A stretch of DNA of 43,017 nucleotides from Candidatus Limiplasma stercoravium (GCA_018715175.1 DVME01000013.1:1-43017), one strand, 5' to 3'. Counted from the stretch's first letter, positions 16,903-24,905 are shown. Numbers and translations: made by a program. Notes: a model not told the origin generated them from the letters alone.

Positions 16903-18066
16903 ATGAAACGTTTCCACAAGGGCGCTCAGCTTTTGCTCGTCCTGCTCATGCTCACCACGCTGGCCCTGGCCGAGAGCGACACGCAGGAGGTTTCCATTAC
17001 CATCTTCAACGACAAAGGGGAGCTCGTGAGCGAGTCGGTCGCCCCCACGCCGCAACCTACCCCCGATCCCTCCCAGCCTGTGTATGAGGCCGACGGCTCC
17101 ATCTTCCTAACCATGACCTTCGCCGGCGACCTCACCATCGGCTCCAACGTGCAGTACAGCGGCGAAAGCATCTTTGAACGCGAGCTGGAACGCCAGGGCG
17201 GAGACATCAACTTTGCCATGCGCAACATCCGCGACATCCTCCTGGCCGACGACCTCACCCTGGTCAACTTTGAAGGCACCCTTACCACCGCCGGCCGCAA
17301 CCCCAACAAGCTGGGCAATTCCTTTTTGTTCCGCGCCGATCCCAGCTACGTGACCCTGCTTTCCGACAACGGCATCGAAAGCGTGGCCCTGGAAAACAAC
17401 CACGTCCTGGACATGGGCGAGGACGGCCTGGCTGAAACCAAGGAGACCCTAACCTCCGCCGGCATCACCTATGCCTCCGAGGACGAACCGGCCGTCTTTA
17501 CCATCAAGGGCGTCAAAATCGGCAGCCTGGCCTACCAGACCTTCGGCGGACGGCACGACGAGCTCATCGCCAAGGTGCCCGGCGATATCCAACAGCTGCG
17601 CGACCAGGGCTGCCAAATCGTCATCGTGAGCTACCATTGGGGCGACGAGGAGGAGTACGCCCCCAACAACAACCAGGTGCGCCTGGGCCGCGCCACCATC
17701 GACGCGGGCGCGGACTTGGTGGTGGGGCATCACAGCCACCGCATCAACCCCATCGAATATTACAACGGGCATTACATTTGCTACTCGCTGGGCAACTTCT
17801 GCTTTGCCGGCAACAGCAAGCCCAACGATATGGCCACCTTTTTGTTCCAAATTCGCATGCGCGTGCGCGACGGCGAGGTTTCGGATGACGGCATCAAAAT
17901 CATCCCCTGCCGTATCTCCAGCCGCACCGACTACAACGACTTCACCCCCACGCCCTACACGCGCGAAACCAACATCGAGGCCGTCATCAGCACGCTCAAG
18001 CGCAACAGCGGCAGCCTGGAATACGCCCTAGAGGACTATCCCCTGCTGTGGCCCGACGAACAATAA
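16903..18066 (+). CDS. CapA-family (PGA_cap) secreted protein
   Basis: A 387-residue exported protein with a cleavable signal peptide (MKRFHKGAQ then a hydrophobic stretch ending near LALA-ES) and a Pro/Thr spacer at about 46-60. The CapA metallophosphatase-like domain follows: FAGDLTIGS near residue 74, LVNFEGTLT, LENNHVLDMGEDGL near residue 165, YHWGDEEEY and GADLVVGHHSHRINP near residue 270. In Bacillus anthracis CapA is part of polyglutamate capsule synthesis, but most clostridial relatives stand alone, as here, and their substrate is unknown. It lies 12 bp after the aminotransferase with AAAGGAGG between, so it is probably the last gene of the fhs operon. Confidence 0.88.
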   Translation: MKRFHKGAQLLLVLLMLTTLALAESDTQEVSITIFNDKGELVSESVAPTPQPTPDPSQPVYEADGSIFLTMTFAGDLTIGSNVQYSGESIFERELERQGGDINFAMRNIRDILLADDLTLVNFEGTLTTAGRNPNKLGNSFLFRADPSYVTLLSDNGIESVALENNHVLDMGEDGLAETKETLTSAGITYASEDEPAVFTIKGVKIGSLAYQTFGGRHDELIAKVPGDIQQLRDQGCQIVIVSYHWGDEEEYAPNNNQVRLGRATIDAGADLVVGHHSHRINPIEYYNGHYICYSLGNFCFAGNSKPNDMATFLFQIRMRVRDGEVSDDGIKIIPCRISSRTDYNDFTPTPYTRETNIEAVISTLKRNSGSLEYALEDYPLLWPDEQ

Positions 18067-18071
18067 AAGAA

Positions 18072-18136
18072 CGGCCCGCCAGAGTATCGGAAAAGCCCGC
18101 CGATTGGCGGGCTTTTCCGACACCCTGTGCGGGCCG
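18072..18136. terminator. Nested bidirectional terminator between capA-like gene and ispG
   Basis: The core is a perfect 14-bp stem (18088-18101 with 18106-18119; CGGAAAAGCCCGCC and its complement) around GATT. An outer 8-bp inverted repeat CGGCCCGC / GCGGGCCG (18072-18079 with 18129-18136) encloses it. It sits between two convergent genes and has A/T tracts on both sides, so it should stop both. Sequence and layout recur at 4-27 and 29644-29705. Confidence 0.85.
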
Positions 18137-18141
18137 CTGTT

Positions 18142-19227
18142 TTATACCGACGCCGAGCGCTCCTTGGCCAAGGCGCGGGCGCGCTCAATCAGCAGGGCTG
18201 CCAAATCGCCCTGCACCTTTTGGGGCGGCTTGCCCTTTTCAAAAATCGCGCCCACGTCGTAGCCCTCGCCCGCGCTCAGCCCGCCGCCGGCCAGGCCGAT
18301 GTCCGCCTCGCGCGCCTCGCCCGGGCCGTTGACCACGCAGCCCATCACCGCCACGGTCAAGGGCACGCGAAGGTCAGACAGCTCCGTTTGCACCCTTTGG
18401 GCGATGGCGCGCACGTCGATGCTGGTGCGGCCGCAGGTGGGGCAGCTGACAACGTTGACGTATTCCGTGCGCAGGCCCACGGCGCGCAGGATGTCGATGG
18501 CCGCGGCCGCCTCGGGCTCGGGGTCGCCGGTGAGGGAGACGCGCACGGTGTCGCCGATGCCCTGCAATAGCAGCGCGCCGATGCCCACCGCGCTTTTGAT
18601 GTGCCCCGCGCCTGGAAGCCCGGCCTCGGTCACGCCCAGGTGAAGGGGATAGTCGGTCTCGCGGGCGGCCAGCTGGTAAGCCTCCACGGTAAGGCGCACG
18701 GAACTGGCCTTGAGCGACAGCACGATATCGCCAAAGCCGGCGCGTTCCAGCAGCCGCGCGTGGGCCAAGGCGCTTTGCACCATGCCGCGGGCGGTCACGC
18801 CGCCTTCGCGGGCGAGGATGTCCTTTTCCACGCTGCCGCTGTTGACGCCGATGCGGATGGGCACGCCATGCGCGCGGGCGCAGTCGGCCACGAGGCGCAC
18901 GTTGCGCTCGCCGCCGATGTTGCCCGGATTGATGCGCACCTTGGCCACGCCGCGCTCGATGGCGCCCACGGCCAGGTCAGCGCGGTAGTGGATGTCGGCC
19001 ACCAGCGGCACGGGCGATCCGTCCACAATGGCGGGCAGCGCGTCCAGGCAGGCTTCGTCGTACACGCTCAAGCGCACGATATCGCACCCCGCCGCCGCCA
19101 GGCGCCGCACCTGGGAAAGCGTCGCCTGGGCGTCGCGGGTGTCGGTGTTGGTCATGCTCTGAACGGTGACGGGCGCGCCGCCGCCGATGGGCACGCCGCC
19201 GATGAAGAAAGCGCGGGTTTTGCGCAT
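18142..19227 (-). CDS. ispG: 4-hydroxy-3-methylbut-2-enyl diphosphate synthase (IspG/GcpE)
   Basis: A 361-residue iron-sulfur enzyme of the MEP isoprenoid pathway that converts MEcPP to HMBPP. The cluster ligands are C262 and C265 in SCPTCGR, C297 in MGCVVNGPGE, and probably E304. The TIM-barrel part has VQSMTNTDTRD near residue 22 and VRINPGNIG near residue 98. The ATG has AAGGAGGA upstream. It is the last gene of the murB-rapZ-MBL-ispG operon, 15 bp after its neighbour. The other MEP genes are not in the window. Confidence 0.96.
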   Translation of the reverse strand: MRKTRAFFIGGVPIGGGAPVTVQSMTNTDTRDAQATLSQVRRLAAAGCDIVRLSVYDEACLDALPAIVDGSPVPLVADIHYRADLAVGAIERGVAKVRINPGNIGGERNVRLVADCARAHGVPIRIGVNSGSVEKDILAREGGVTARGMVQSALAHARLLERAGFGDIVLSLKASSVRLTVEAYQLAARETDYPLHLGVTEAGLPGAGHIKSAVGIGALLLQGIGDTVRVSLTGDPEPEAAAAIDILRAVGLRTEYVNVVSCPTCGRTSIDVRAIAQRVQTELSDLRVPLTVAVMGCVVNGPGEAREADIGLAGGGLSAGEGYDVGAIFEKGKPPQKVQGDLAALLIERARALAKERSASV

Positions 19228-19242
19228 GGCCGTTCCTCCTTC

Positions 19243-20097
19243 TTAATCGCCGGCCAGCTGATAGACGTACCAGTCCTGGCCGTCGGTTTCCATCACCACG
19301 CGCCCCTTGCCGGAATAGTACACCGGCAGCTCCTTCTTGCGCGCCTGAGACGCCACGTTCGCGCGCTGATCGGTGTTGGTCACCAGCAGCGCCAGGGGCG
19401 ACGCGGCCTCCAAAAATTCGTCCACCACCGCCGTAATGCCGTGATGCGGCGCTTTGAGGATGTCCACGTCCACGATTTCCGGCAGGTTTGCCAAATACCA
19501 GCGCTGCGTGGTGCCGATGATGTCGGCGGTAAGCAGGAGGCTGGCGTTTCCAAAATCCACGCGCGCCGTCACGGAGCGCGCGTTGACGTTGGGGCCGTCC
19601 TCGTAGCGGTACAGCGTCACCGCGGCCTCGCCCAACAGCAGCTGCTCGCCATGGAGCACCTGGCGCACCGGGATGCCCGCCTCCTGAGCCGTCTTCACGG
19701 CCTGGCGCAGCGAGGCGCTGTATGGCAGCGCCTGCTCGCCGTAGGGATGCAGGTATTCGTCCGCCTCAAACCCGTAGCGCATCAGCCAGATCAAGCCGGA
19801 GATGTGATCGTCGTGGTAATGGGTGTTGAGGAGGTAGCGGAACGATTCCACGCCCAGGTCGTGCAGCGCATCGCGCAGCTTCTCCCGCCAAGACGCGGCG
19901 CCGCCGTCGATCATCATGTTTTCGCCGCCGCATTGCAAAAGCAGGCAGTCGCTTTCGCCGGTTTGAAAGGCCGTCAGGCGCATCAGCGGCCTTCGGGTCC
20001 AGTCCTCGCAGGGCGGCGCATCGGTGTAGAGCGCGGCCTGCGCCGAACCCGCCCACACAAGCGCCGCCAGCCCAAGCGCCAGCGCCTTGCGCCGCAT
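19243..20097 (-). CDS. Secreted metallo-beta-lactamase-fold hydrolase (ComEC C-domain-like)
   Basis: A 284-residue protein with a signal peptide (MRRKALALGLAALVWAGSAQA) followed by an MBL-fold domain. Metal-binding motif THYHDDH lies at 92-98 (H93, H95, D97, H98). LLLTADI and DILKAPHHG follow, as in the C-terminal domain of ComEC and related stand-alone exonuclease-like proteins. The preceding TGESDCLLLQCGGENMMIDGG is the usual first strand pair. The ATG overlaps the rapZ stop (TAATG), with GGGAG upstream, which favours this start over in-frame codons inside rapZ. The substrate is unknown; extracellular nucleic acid or phosphodiester hydrolysis is plausible from the family. Confidence 0.85.
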   Translation of the reverse strand: MRRKALALGLAALVWAGSAQAALYTDAPPCEDWTRRPLMRLTAFQTGESDCLLLQCGGENMMIDGGAASWREKLRDALHDLGVESFRYLLNTHYHDDHISGLIWLMRYGFEADEYLHPYGEQALPYSASLRQAVKTAQEAGIPVRQVLHGEQLLLGEAAVTLYRYEDGPNVNARSVTARVDFGNASLLLTADIIGTTQRWYLANLPEIVDVDILKAPHHGITAVVDEFLEAASPLALLVTNTDQRANVASQARKKELPVYYSGKGRVVMETDGQDWYVYQLAGD

Positions 20098-21011
20098 TAC
20101 GGCTCTCCCTTCTGGTATTCGCTTTTGGCGGCCCAATGCGCCTGCTCCAAGGCGATGTCGCGGTGGTTGACCGTCGTGCGGTGGCCCAGGCGCGTCAGCT
20201 CGCGGCTGATGTATTCGGCAATGGCCACGCTGCGGTGCGCGCCGCCCGTGCAGCCGATGGCGATCACCAGGCGGTGTTTGCCCTCGGTGATGTAATGGGG
20301 CAGCAAGAATTCCAGCATGTCCATGCACTTGACCAAAAACTCGCGCGTGACGGGATGGTTGAGCACAAAGTCGCGCACGTCCTCGTCCAAGCCCGTGTGA
20401 TGGCCCAGCTCGGCAATATAGAAGGGATTGGGCAAAAAGCGCACGTCAAACACCAGGTCGCCCTCGCGGGGGATGCCGCGCTTAAAGCCAAAGCTGAGGA
20501 TTTCCACGCGCAGCGGCGGCGCCTCGTCCACGTGCAAAACGATCTCCGCCAGCTGCTTTTGCAGGGCGCGGGGGCGCAGCTCGGAGGTATCCAGGAGGTG
20601 GTTGGCGGTTTCGCGCAGGGGCTGCAGGCGGGCGCGCTCCTCGCGGATGGCTTCCTCCAGGGTCAGCCCTTCGCCGCTGAGGGGATGCTCGCGCCGCGTT
20701 TCCTTGTAGCGGTTGACCAGCACGTCATCGCGCGCCTCGATGAACAGCGTTTCAATGACAAAGCCCACCAGCCGCGCCTCGTCGATCATCTTGGTGACGG
20801 CCTTGGCGTCGAAAAACTCGCCGGAGCGAATGTCGGCGGCGATGGCGATCATGGGGTTGCGCAGGTGCGTGCTCTGGCAGGCCTCCATGAAAGGCACCAG
20901 CATCATGGGCGGCAGGTTGTCCACGCATAGGGCGCCCAAGTCCTCCAGGTAGCGTATGGCCACGGTTTTTCCCGCGCCGCTCATGCCGGTCACAATCAGG
21001 AAGTGGATCAT
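20097..21011 (-). CDS. rapZ: RapZ/YvcJ-family nucleotide-binding protein
   Basis: A 304-residue P-loop protein. Walker A GMSGAGKT lies at 9-16, followed by DNLPP near residue 32. The conserved C-terminal domain carries IGCTGGAHRSVAIAEYI near residue 250 and the terminal HRDI. In E. coli RapZ controls the glucosamine 6-phosphate synthase sRNA pathway; in Firmicutes YvcJ affects competence. Here it follows murB by 24 bp, as in many Firmicutes, but the usual next genes yvcK and whiA are absent and an MBL-fold gene follows instead. GGGAGG lies upstream of the ATG. Confidence 0.94.
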   Translation of the reverse strand: MIHFLIVTGMSGAGKTVAIRYLEDLGALCVDNLPPMMLVPFMEACQSTHLRNPMIAIAADIRSGEFFDAKAVTKMIDEARLVGFVIETLFIEARDDVLVNRYKETRREHPLSGEGLTLEEAIREERARLQPLRETANHLLDTSELRPRALQKQLAEIVLHVDEAPPLRVEILSFGFKRGIPREGDLVFDVRFLPNPFYIAELGHHTGLDEDVRDFVLNHPVTREFLVKCMDMLEFLLPHYITEGKHRLVIAIGCTGGAHRSVAIAEYISRELTRLGHRTTVNHRDIALEQAHWAAKSEYQKGEP

Positions 21012-21035
21012 CGCGGGCGCCTCCCTTCTTTGGTG

Positions 21036-22001
21036 TTATGCCGGATACTTCGGCGCGTCCTCGCCCAGGATGCGCACCTCCGGTTCCAGGCGTACGCCGG
21101 TTTGCTCATAGACCGCGCGCTGCACCTGGGCCATGAGCGCCAGGTAATCCGCGGCGGTACCGGCCTGATCGTTGACCAAAAATCCCGCGTGCTTTTGCGA
21201 CACGCTGGCTCCGCCCACGCGCAAGCCCTTGAGCCCGCACCCTTCGATGAGCGTGCCCGCGAAATGCCCGGGCGGGCGCTTGAAGGTGCTGCCGCAGCAG
21301 GGCAGGGTCAGGGGCTGCTTGTCCCGGCGGCGCGCGGCAAAATCGCGCATGGCCTCGCGGATGGCGGCGGGATCGCCCGGGACGAGGGCGACGGTAGCCG
21401 ATGTAACAATTTCCAGTCCGCCGCCCTGGTTGAGACGGCTTTGGCGATAGCCAAAGCGCATGTCCGCATTGCTATACGCTCCGCTGCGTCCGTCGGGCGC
21501 GCGGGTGGTGACGGCATGAACCACGTCCTTCATCTCGCCGCCGTAGGCGCCGGCGTTCATGCACACCGCGCCGCCCACCGTACCGGGAATGCCGCTGGCG
21601 AACTCCAGGCCCGTCAGTCCCGCCTCCGCCGCCGCCGCGCACAGCTTGGCCAGCGACGCGCCCGCCTGCGCCGTCAGCGCCACGCGGCCGTCCGGCAGGG
21701 GCGTGGGCGCGGATATCCCCGCCATGTGCTCGCCCACGCGCACGACCAGGCCGCGAATGCCCCCGTCGCGCACCAGGAGATTGCTGCCGTTGCCAATGAC
21801 CGTAACCGGCGCGTCCTGCTGCGCAGCGCAGCCAAGGGCCTGCGAAAGCTCCGCGGCCGAGGCAAGATCGGCCAGCACGTCCGCCGGCCCGCCCAGATGA
21901 AGCGTGGTATAGCGGCTCATGGGCGCCAGCTCCTGCAGGCGCTGCGCCGGCAGGTACGCGCTCAACGCCTTTATCAGCGCCGCCCGGCGCGCCTCATCCA
22001 T
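21036..22001 (-). CDS. murB: UDP-N-acetylenolpyruvoylglucosamine reductase
   Basis: A 321-residue FAD enzyme that makes UDP-MurNAc for peptidoglycan. Motifs are TLHLGGPADV, IGNGSNLLVRDGG near residue 68, SGIPGTVGGAVCMNAGAYGGEM near residue 125, GYRQS, the GSTFKRP loop (usual consensus GSVFKRP), IEGCGLKGLRVGGA, VSQKHAGFLVN and the late LEPEVRILGE containing the catalytic Glu. It is a short type II MurB. The ATG at 22001 is chosen over one 42 nt upstream because GGGAGGAAAGG lies just before it and the product begins with the usual helix. Confidence 0.95.
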   Translation of the reverse strand: MDEARRAALIKALSAYLPAQRLQELAPMSRYTTLHLGGPADVLADLASAAELSQALGCAAQQDAPVTVIGNGSNLLVRDGGIRGLVVRVGEHMAGISAPTPLPDGRVALTAQAGASLAKLCAAAAEAGLTGLEFASGIPGTVGGAVCMNAGAYGGEMKDVVHAVTTRAPDGRSGAYSNADMRFGYRQSRLNQGGGLEIVTSATVALVPGDPAAIREAMRDFAARRRDKQPLTLPCCGSTFKRPPGHFAGTLIEGCGLKGLRVGGASVSQKHAGFLVNDQAGTAADYLALMAQVQRAVYEQTGVRLEPEVRILGEDAPKYPA

Positions 22002-22031
22002 GACCTTTCCTCCCCTCGTGCCATTGAAATC

Positions 22032-22060
22032 ATTGTATCGCACTTGCCGCGCGATGTCAA
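22032..22060 (-). promoter_or_regulatory. Sigma-A promoter of the murB operon
   Basis: On the minus strand: TTGACA (22060-22055), a 17-nt spacer, TACAAT (22037-22032). It starts 10 bp after the stop of the upstream membrane protein gene and gives a leader of about 25 nt. Confidence 0.85.
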
Positions 22061-22069
22061 AAGGCGGTT

Positions 22070-23800
22070 TTAGTCTACGCGCTTCCCCGCCGTCTCATAC
22101 GAAGGCTTGGAAAAACGGAAGAAGTACACCGGCCCGTACTCCGAGTACAGGCGCACCTCCACGTCCGTTCCCAAGCGGTCCCGCAAATACGCCAGCAACT
22201 CCTCCGGCGGCGGCTCCAGCCGCCCGGAGGCGAGAACCACGTCGTCGCGCAGGAACAAATCGGGGGTGAAACAATCCACGTCTATGCCAAAGCGGGCAAA
22301 CTGTTCCTGCGTCTCCCGGGTGCGCATGGGCCAGCCGCCCCAAAAGCTCACGTTGGTGGGCAGCCCCCACTCGGCGTCCGGGAACAGGCGCAAATCCGCC
22401 GCGGCGATGGTTTCATCGTATAGGAACAGCGTATCCGGGTACATCGCCGCGTATTCCTCCAAAACGTCCATGGGCGAGCCCATCTGCGCTTCCTGATCCT
22501 CATCCAAAATCACGCCCGGCAGGAACGTCCCCAAGGCATAGGCCGACTGCGCGCCCACCAGCAACAGCGCCGCCGCCAGAAGCGCCGTCGCGCCGCGCGT
22601 TTGGGGCAGGCTGCGGGGCAGCAGGCAGGCCAGCAGCACGATCGCCGGCAGCACCGCCAGGTAGACCGCCCGCATGGGCAAGCGCCCCTGAAGGGCCAGC
22701 ACAGCCAGCGCGCAAGCCACCGCCAACGCGCAAAGCATCGCCGCGCCTCCCGCCAGCCACCGCCGCCCAAGCGCCGCGCCCAACAGCGCCAAGACCAGCA
22801 GCCATGCGCCCAGCGCGCAGGCTCGCGCGTCGGCCGGGCTGGAGGCAAAGGTCGATGGAATCAAATCCAGGCCGCTGTTTGTGGGCGGGGCGCCCTCGGC
22901 CTCCATCGTTTCGCGCAGGGTTGCGAAGGCCTCCGTGGTCATGCGGTCGTCCAGGAAAAAACGATCGCTTGCCAATTCCCATTCCCGAAGCGTCAGGCCC
23001 GCCGCTTCCAGCGCCGTGTCGGACACGTCCAAGACGCCGTAATAATCCACCATCTGCGTGGACGCTTCCTGCCAGGCCAGATAATCCGCCTCGCCGCTGT
23101 TTTGAACCTCCACATACCGCCAGCCTGCCAGCGCGCCGCCGGCCGCCGCCAAAACCGCCAATGAAACCGCCAGCGGTTTGACGTGCGGGCCTTTGACGCC
23201 CATGCTCAGCCACCGGTAGCCAAACGCCAACGCGCAGAAGCCCAGCACGGGCAAAGCCGTCACCTGCCGCAGCGCGTAGCCCAGCGCCACCAGCGCGCCC
23301 GCGCCCAGCACGCCGCCCACCAGCCGCCCCGGACGGGCGGACAGATCCAGCGACATCACCTGTCCCACCGCCGCCGCGCCCAGCAGCGCCGCCGTCTCGG
23401 TGAAGGTCATGCGCGCGCACAGCCTGACGCCAAAGGCCAGCAGCAGCGCCGCCGCCACCCACACGCCCGCCGCAAACGAGCGCCCGGCCAGCGCGAAGGA
23501 CTGCATGCAAGACTTGGCGACCACTACGCACCCCAAGAACACCAACGCCAGCTGAAGCCAGGTAAACCACGCAATCCCGGGAAAGGCGTTGGAAATCCAG
23601 CACAGCGGCAGCGCCAACAGCCCGTGAATGAACACGTGAAAGCTCGCAGGCTCGCCCGTGAGCGAGCCCATGAAGGAGCGCACGATGGCGCTGTCGTCGT
23701 TTTGCGCATACATCACGTCCAAAAAGAGAAAAGCGCAGGCAAACATCGCCGCCGTCATCCCCACGGCGATCAGCCAGCTCAACCAACGTTTCGCCTTCAT
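22070..23800 (-). CDS. Polytopic membrane protein, GT-C glycosyltransferase-like
   Basis: A 576-residue protein with about ten to twelve hydrophobic segments over residues 7-430 and a soluble, probably extracellular C-terminal region of about 145 residues. After the first segment comes YAQNDDSAIVRSFMGSLTG with an acidic pair at D35-D36, the position of the catalytic or metal-binding Asp in GT-C glycosyltransferases. The next segment PASFHVFIHGLLALPL also fits uncharacterised clostridial GT-C-like proteins. GGGAGGA precedes the ATG and a consensus promoter lies upstream, so it is probably monocistronic. A role in transferring sugars from a lipid carrier at the cell surface is inference only. 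Confidence 0.7.
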   Translation of the reverse strand: MKAKRWLSWLIAVGMTAAMFACAFLFLDVMYAQNDDSAIVRSFMGSLTGEPASFHVFIHGLLALPLCWISNAFPGIAWFTWLQLALVFLGCVVVAKSCMQSFALAGRSFAAGVWVAAALLLAFGVRLCARMTFTETAALLGAAAVGQVMSLDLSARPGRLVGGVLGAGALVALGYALRQVTALPVLGFCALAFGYRWLSMGVKGPHVKPLAVSLAVLAAAGGALAGWRYVEVQNSGEADYLAWQEASTQMVDYYGVLDVSDTALEAAGLTLREWELASDRFFLDDRMTTEAFATLRETMEAEGAPPTNSGLDLIPSTFASSPADARACALGAWLLVLALLGAALGRRWLAGGAAMLCALAVACALAVLALQGRLPMRAVYLAVLPAIVLLACLLPRSLPQTRGATALLAAALLLVGAQSAYALGTFLPGVILDEDQEAQMGSPMDVLEEYAAMYPDTLFLYDETIAAADLRLFPDAEWGLPTNVSFWGGWPMRTRETQEQFARFGIDVDCFTPDLFLRDDVVLASGRLEPPPEELLAYLRDRLGTDVEVRLYSEYGPVYFFRFSKPSYETAGKRVD

Positions 23801-23847
23801 GTTTCCTCCCTTTCCGGCGCCGCGCGCCGCGTTGCGAAGTCCCTTTC

Positions 23848-23875
23848 ATTATAAGGCATTGCCCTGGATTGTCAA
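23848..23875 (-). promoter_or_regulatory. Sigma-A promoter of the GT-C-like gene
   Basis: On the minus strand: TTGACA (23875-23870), a 16-nt spacer, TATAAT (23853-23848). Both hexamers match the consensus exactly. It lies about 50 bp after the terminator of the HEAT-repeat gene. Confidence 0.88.
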
Positions 23876-23927
23876 CCGGCGCGCGCTTGCCCAAACGCGC
23901 GGGTTGTTGTACAATGGTTTTGGGCGC

Positions 23928-23958
23928 AAAAAAAGCCTCCGGCCTGCGGGCCGAAGGC
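23928..23958 (-). terminator. Terminator of the HEAT-repeat gene
   Basis: Reading the minus strand, a 10-bp stem with one wobble pair (GCCTTCGGCC / GGCCGGAGGC, loop CGCA) is followed by seven Ts. It lies 19 bp after the stop at 23978 and is a classical intrinsic terminator. Confidence 0.9.
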
Positions 23959-23977
23959 GCGGGGGCAAAGCCGGCGG

Positions 23978-24307
23978 TCAATGCTCCTTGAGTTTTCCGT
24001 TGGCGTGCTCCATGGCGGCGCGCACCTTGGCGTCCTTCTCGATGGACGCGGCGTGCAGCAAAAACGCCTTGGCATGCGCGTTGCCCATTTCGCCCAGGGC
24101 TTCGGCCGCGGCCTGGCGCAGCTGCGCGTCGTCGCTGCTGAGGTAGGGAATGACGGCGTTAAAGCTGTCGTCCTCCTTGATGGTGCCCAGGCCCTGAATG
24201 GCCGCCAGCACGATGCTCTTGTCCTTGTCGCCCAGGAATTTGATGAGGGCGTCGGTCTTTTTCTTTTCGATGGCTTTTTGAATCTTGTCCTGTTTGCTGC
24301 CAAACAT
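23978..24307 (-). CDS. Small HEAT-repeat protein
   Basis: A 109-residue soluble protein made of short helical pairs. DALIKFLGDKDKSIVLAAIQGLG and VIPYLSSDDAQLRQAAAEALGEMG look like two HEAT/PBS-lyase-type repeats, and AKAFLLHAASIEKDAKVRAAM like a third, less regular one. The N-terminus is basic and helical. Such repeats mediate protein-protein contacts and no enzyme activity is implied. AAAGGAG lies 8-9 nt before the ATG. It has its own strong promoter and terminator, is divergent from a MarR-family gene, and its transcript begins at an inverted repeat that may be an operator (24338-24360). Confidence 0.78.
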   Translation of the reverse strand: MFGSKQDKIQKAIEKKKTDALIKFLGDKDKSIVLAAIQGLGTIKEDDSFNAVIPYLSSDDAQLRQAAAEALGEMGNAHAKAFLLHAASIEKDAKVRAAMEHANGKLKEH

Positions 24308-24337
24308 ATCCGGTGCTCCTTTCGTTTTCAAAAGCGG

Positions 24338-24360
24338 AAATCTCTCGCATTACGAGATTT
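24338..24360. promoter_or_regulatory. Inverted repeat at the transcript start, possible operator
   Basis: AAATCTC (24338-24344) and GAGATTT (24354-24360) form a 7-bp inverted repeat with a 9-nt spacer. An alternative inner pairing is TCTCG/CGAGA. It begins right beside the -10 box of the HEAT-repeat promoter, so a bound protein would block initiation. The MarR gene starts 117 bp away on the other strand. Confidence 0.5.
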
Positions 24361-24389
24361 ATGATAGACCGGAATTTCAGGCATGTCAA
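24361..24389 (-). promoter_or_regulatory. Sigma-A promoter of the HEAT-repeat gene
   Basis: On the minus strand: TTGACA (24389-24384), a 17-nt spacer, TATCAT (24366-24361). The expected start near 24354 falls inside the inverted repeat at 24338-24360. Confidence 0.83.
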
Positions 24390-24476
24390 GGGACGGCGCG
24401 AATGTTCACAGTTTGGTAACGGATGGCGGGGATTTGTCCAAATTCGCCTGGTGTAAGGCGTCAGGGGGGAAAGCGC

Positions 24477-24905
24477 ATGGATTACGAGGCGTTGTCGGAC
24501 GAGCTGGAGGGATACATGGCGCAGGTGCTCAAGCACCCCGTGCCCAAAGGCTCCTACGAGTTGAGCCAAGGGGAACACGGGGTGCTGCTGTATCTATGCC
24601 GGGTGCGCGACGGGGAGACGCCCGGGGGACTGCGCGCGGCGCTGGGCGTGGGCTCGGGGCGCATGGCGGACACGCTGAAGTCGCTGGCGGCCAAGGGCTA
24701 CGTGCGCCGCAGCGCGGACGAGCGAGACAACCGGCGGGTGCTGGCGCACATCACGCCGGAGGGCCGGGCGTACGTGGAAGCGCGCTACCAGCGCTACCGC
24801 GAGGAACAGCTGCGCATGCTGCGCGCGCTGGGCGACGAGGACGCACAGGCCTTTGTGCGCATCATGGGGCGCATGGCGGCGCTCAAGCGCTGCGCTCCAG
24901 ACTGA
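24477..24905 (+). CDS. MarR-family transcriptional regulator
   Basis: A 142-residue winged-helix protein. The DNA-binding part runs from LSQGEHGVLLYLCRVRDGETPGGL to the wing DERDNRRVLAHITPEG (about 31-103), with the recognition helix around GVGSGRMADTLKSLAAKGYV. A C-terminal dimerisation helix follows. GGGGGGAAAG lies just before the ATG at 24477, which is preferred to an in-frame ATG 54 nt upstream that has no ribosome binding site. I found no convincing promoter on this strand. Its last 23 nt overlap the 3' end of spo0A on the opposite strand. The ligand and targets are unknown; the palindrome at 24338-24360 is a candidate site. Confidence 0.86.
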   Translation: MDYEALSDELEGYMAQVLKHPVPKGSYELSQGEHGVLLYLCRVRDGETPGGLRAALGVGSGRMADTLKSLAAKGYVRRSADERDNRRVLAHITPEGRAYVEARYQRYREEQLRMLRALGDEDAQAFVRIMGRMAALKRCAPD

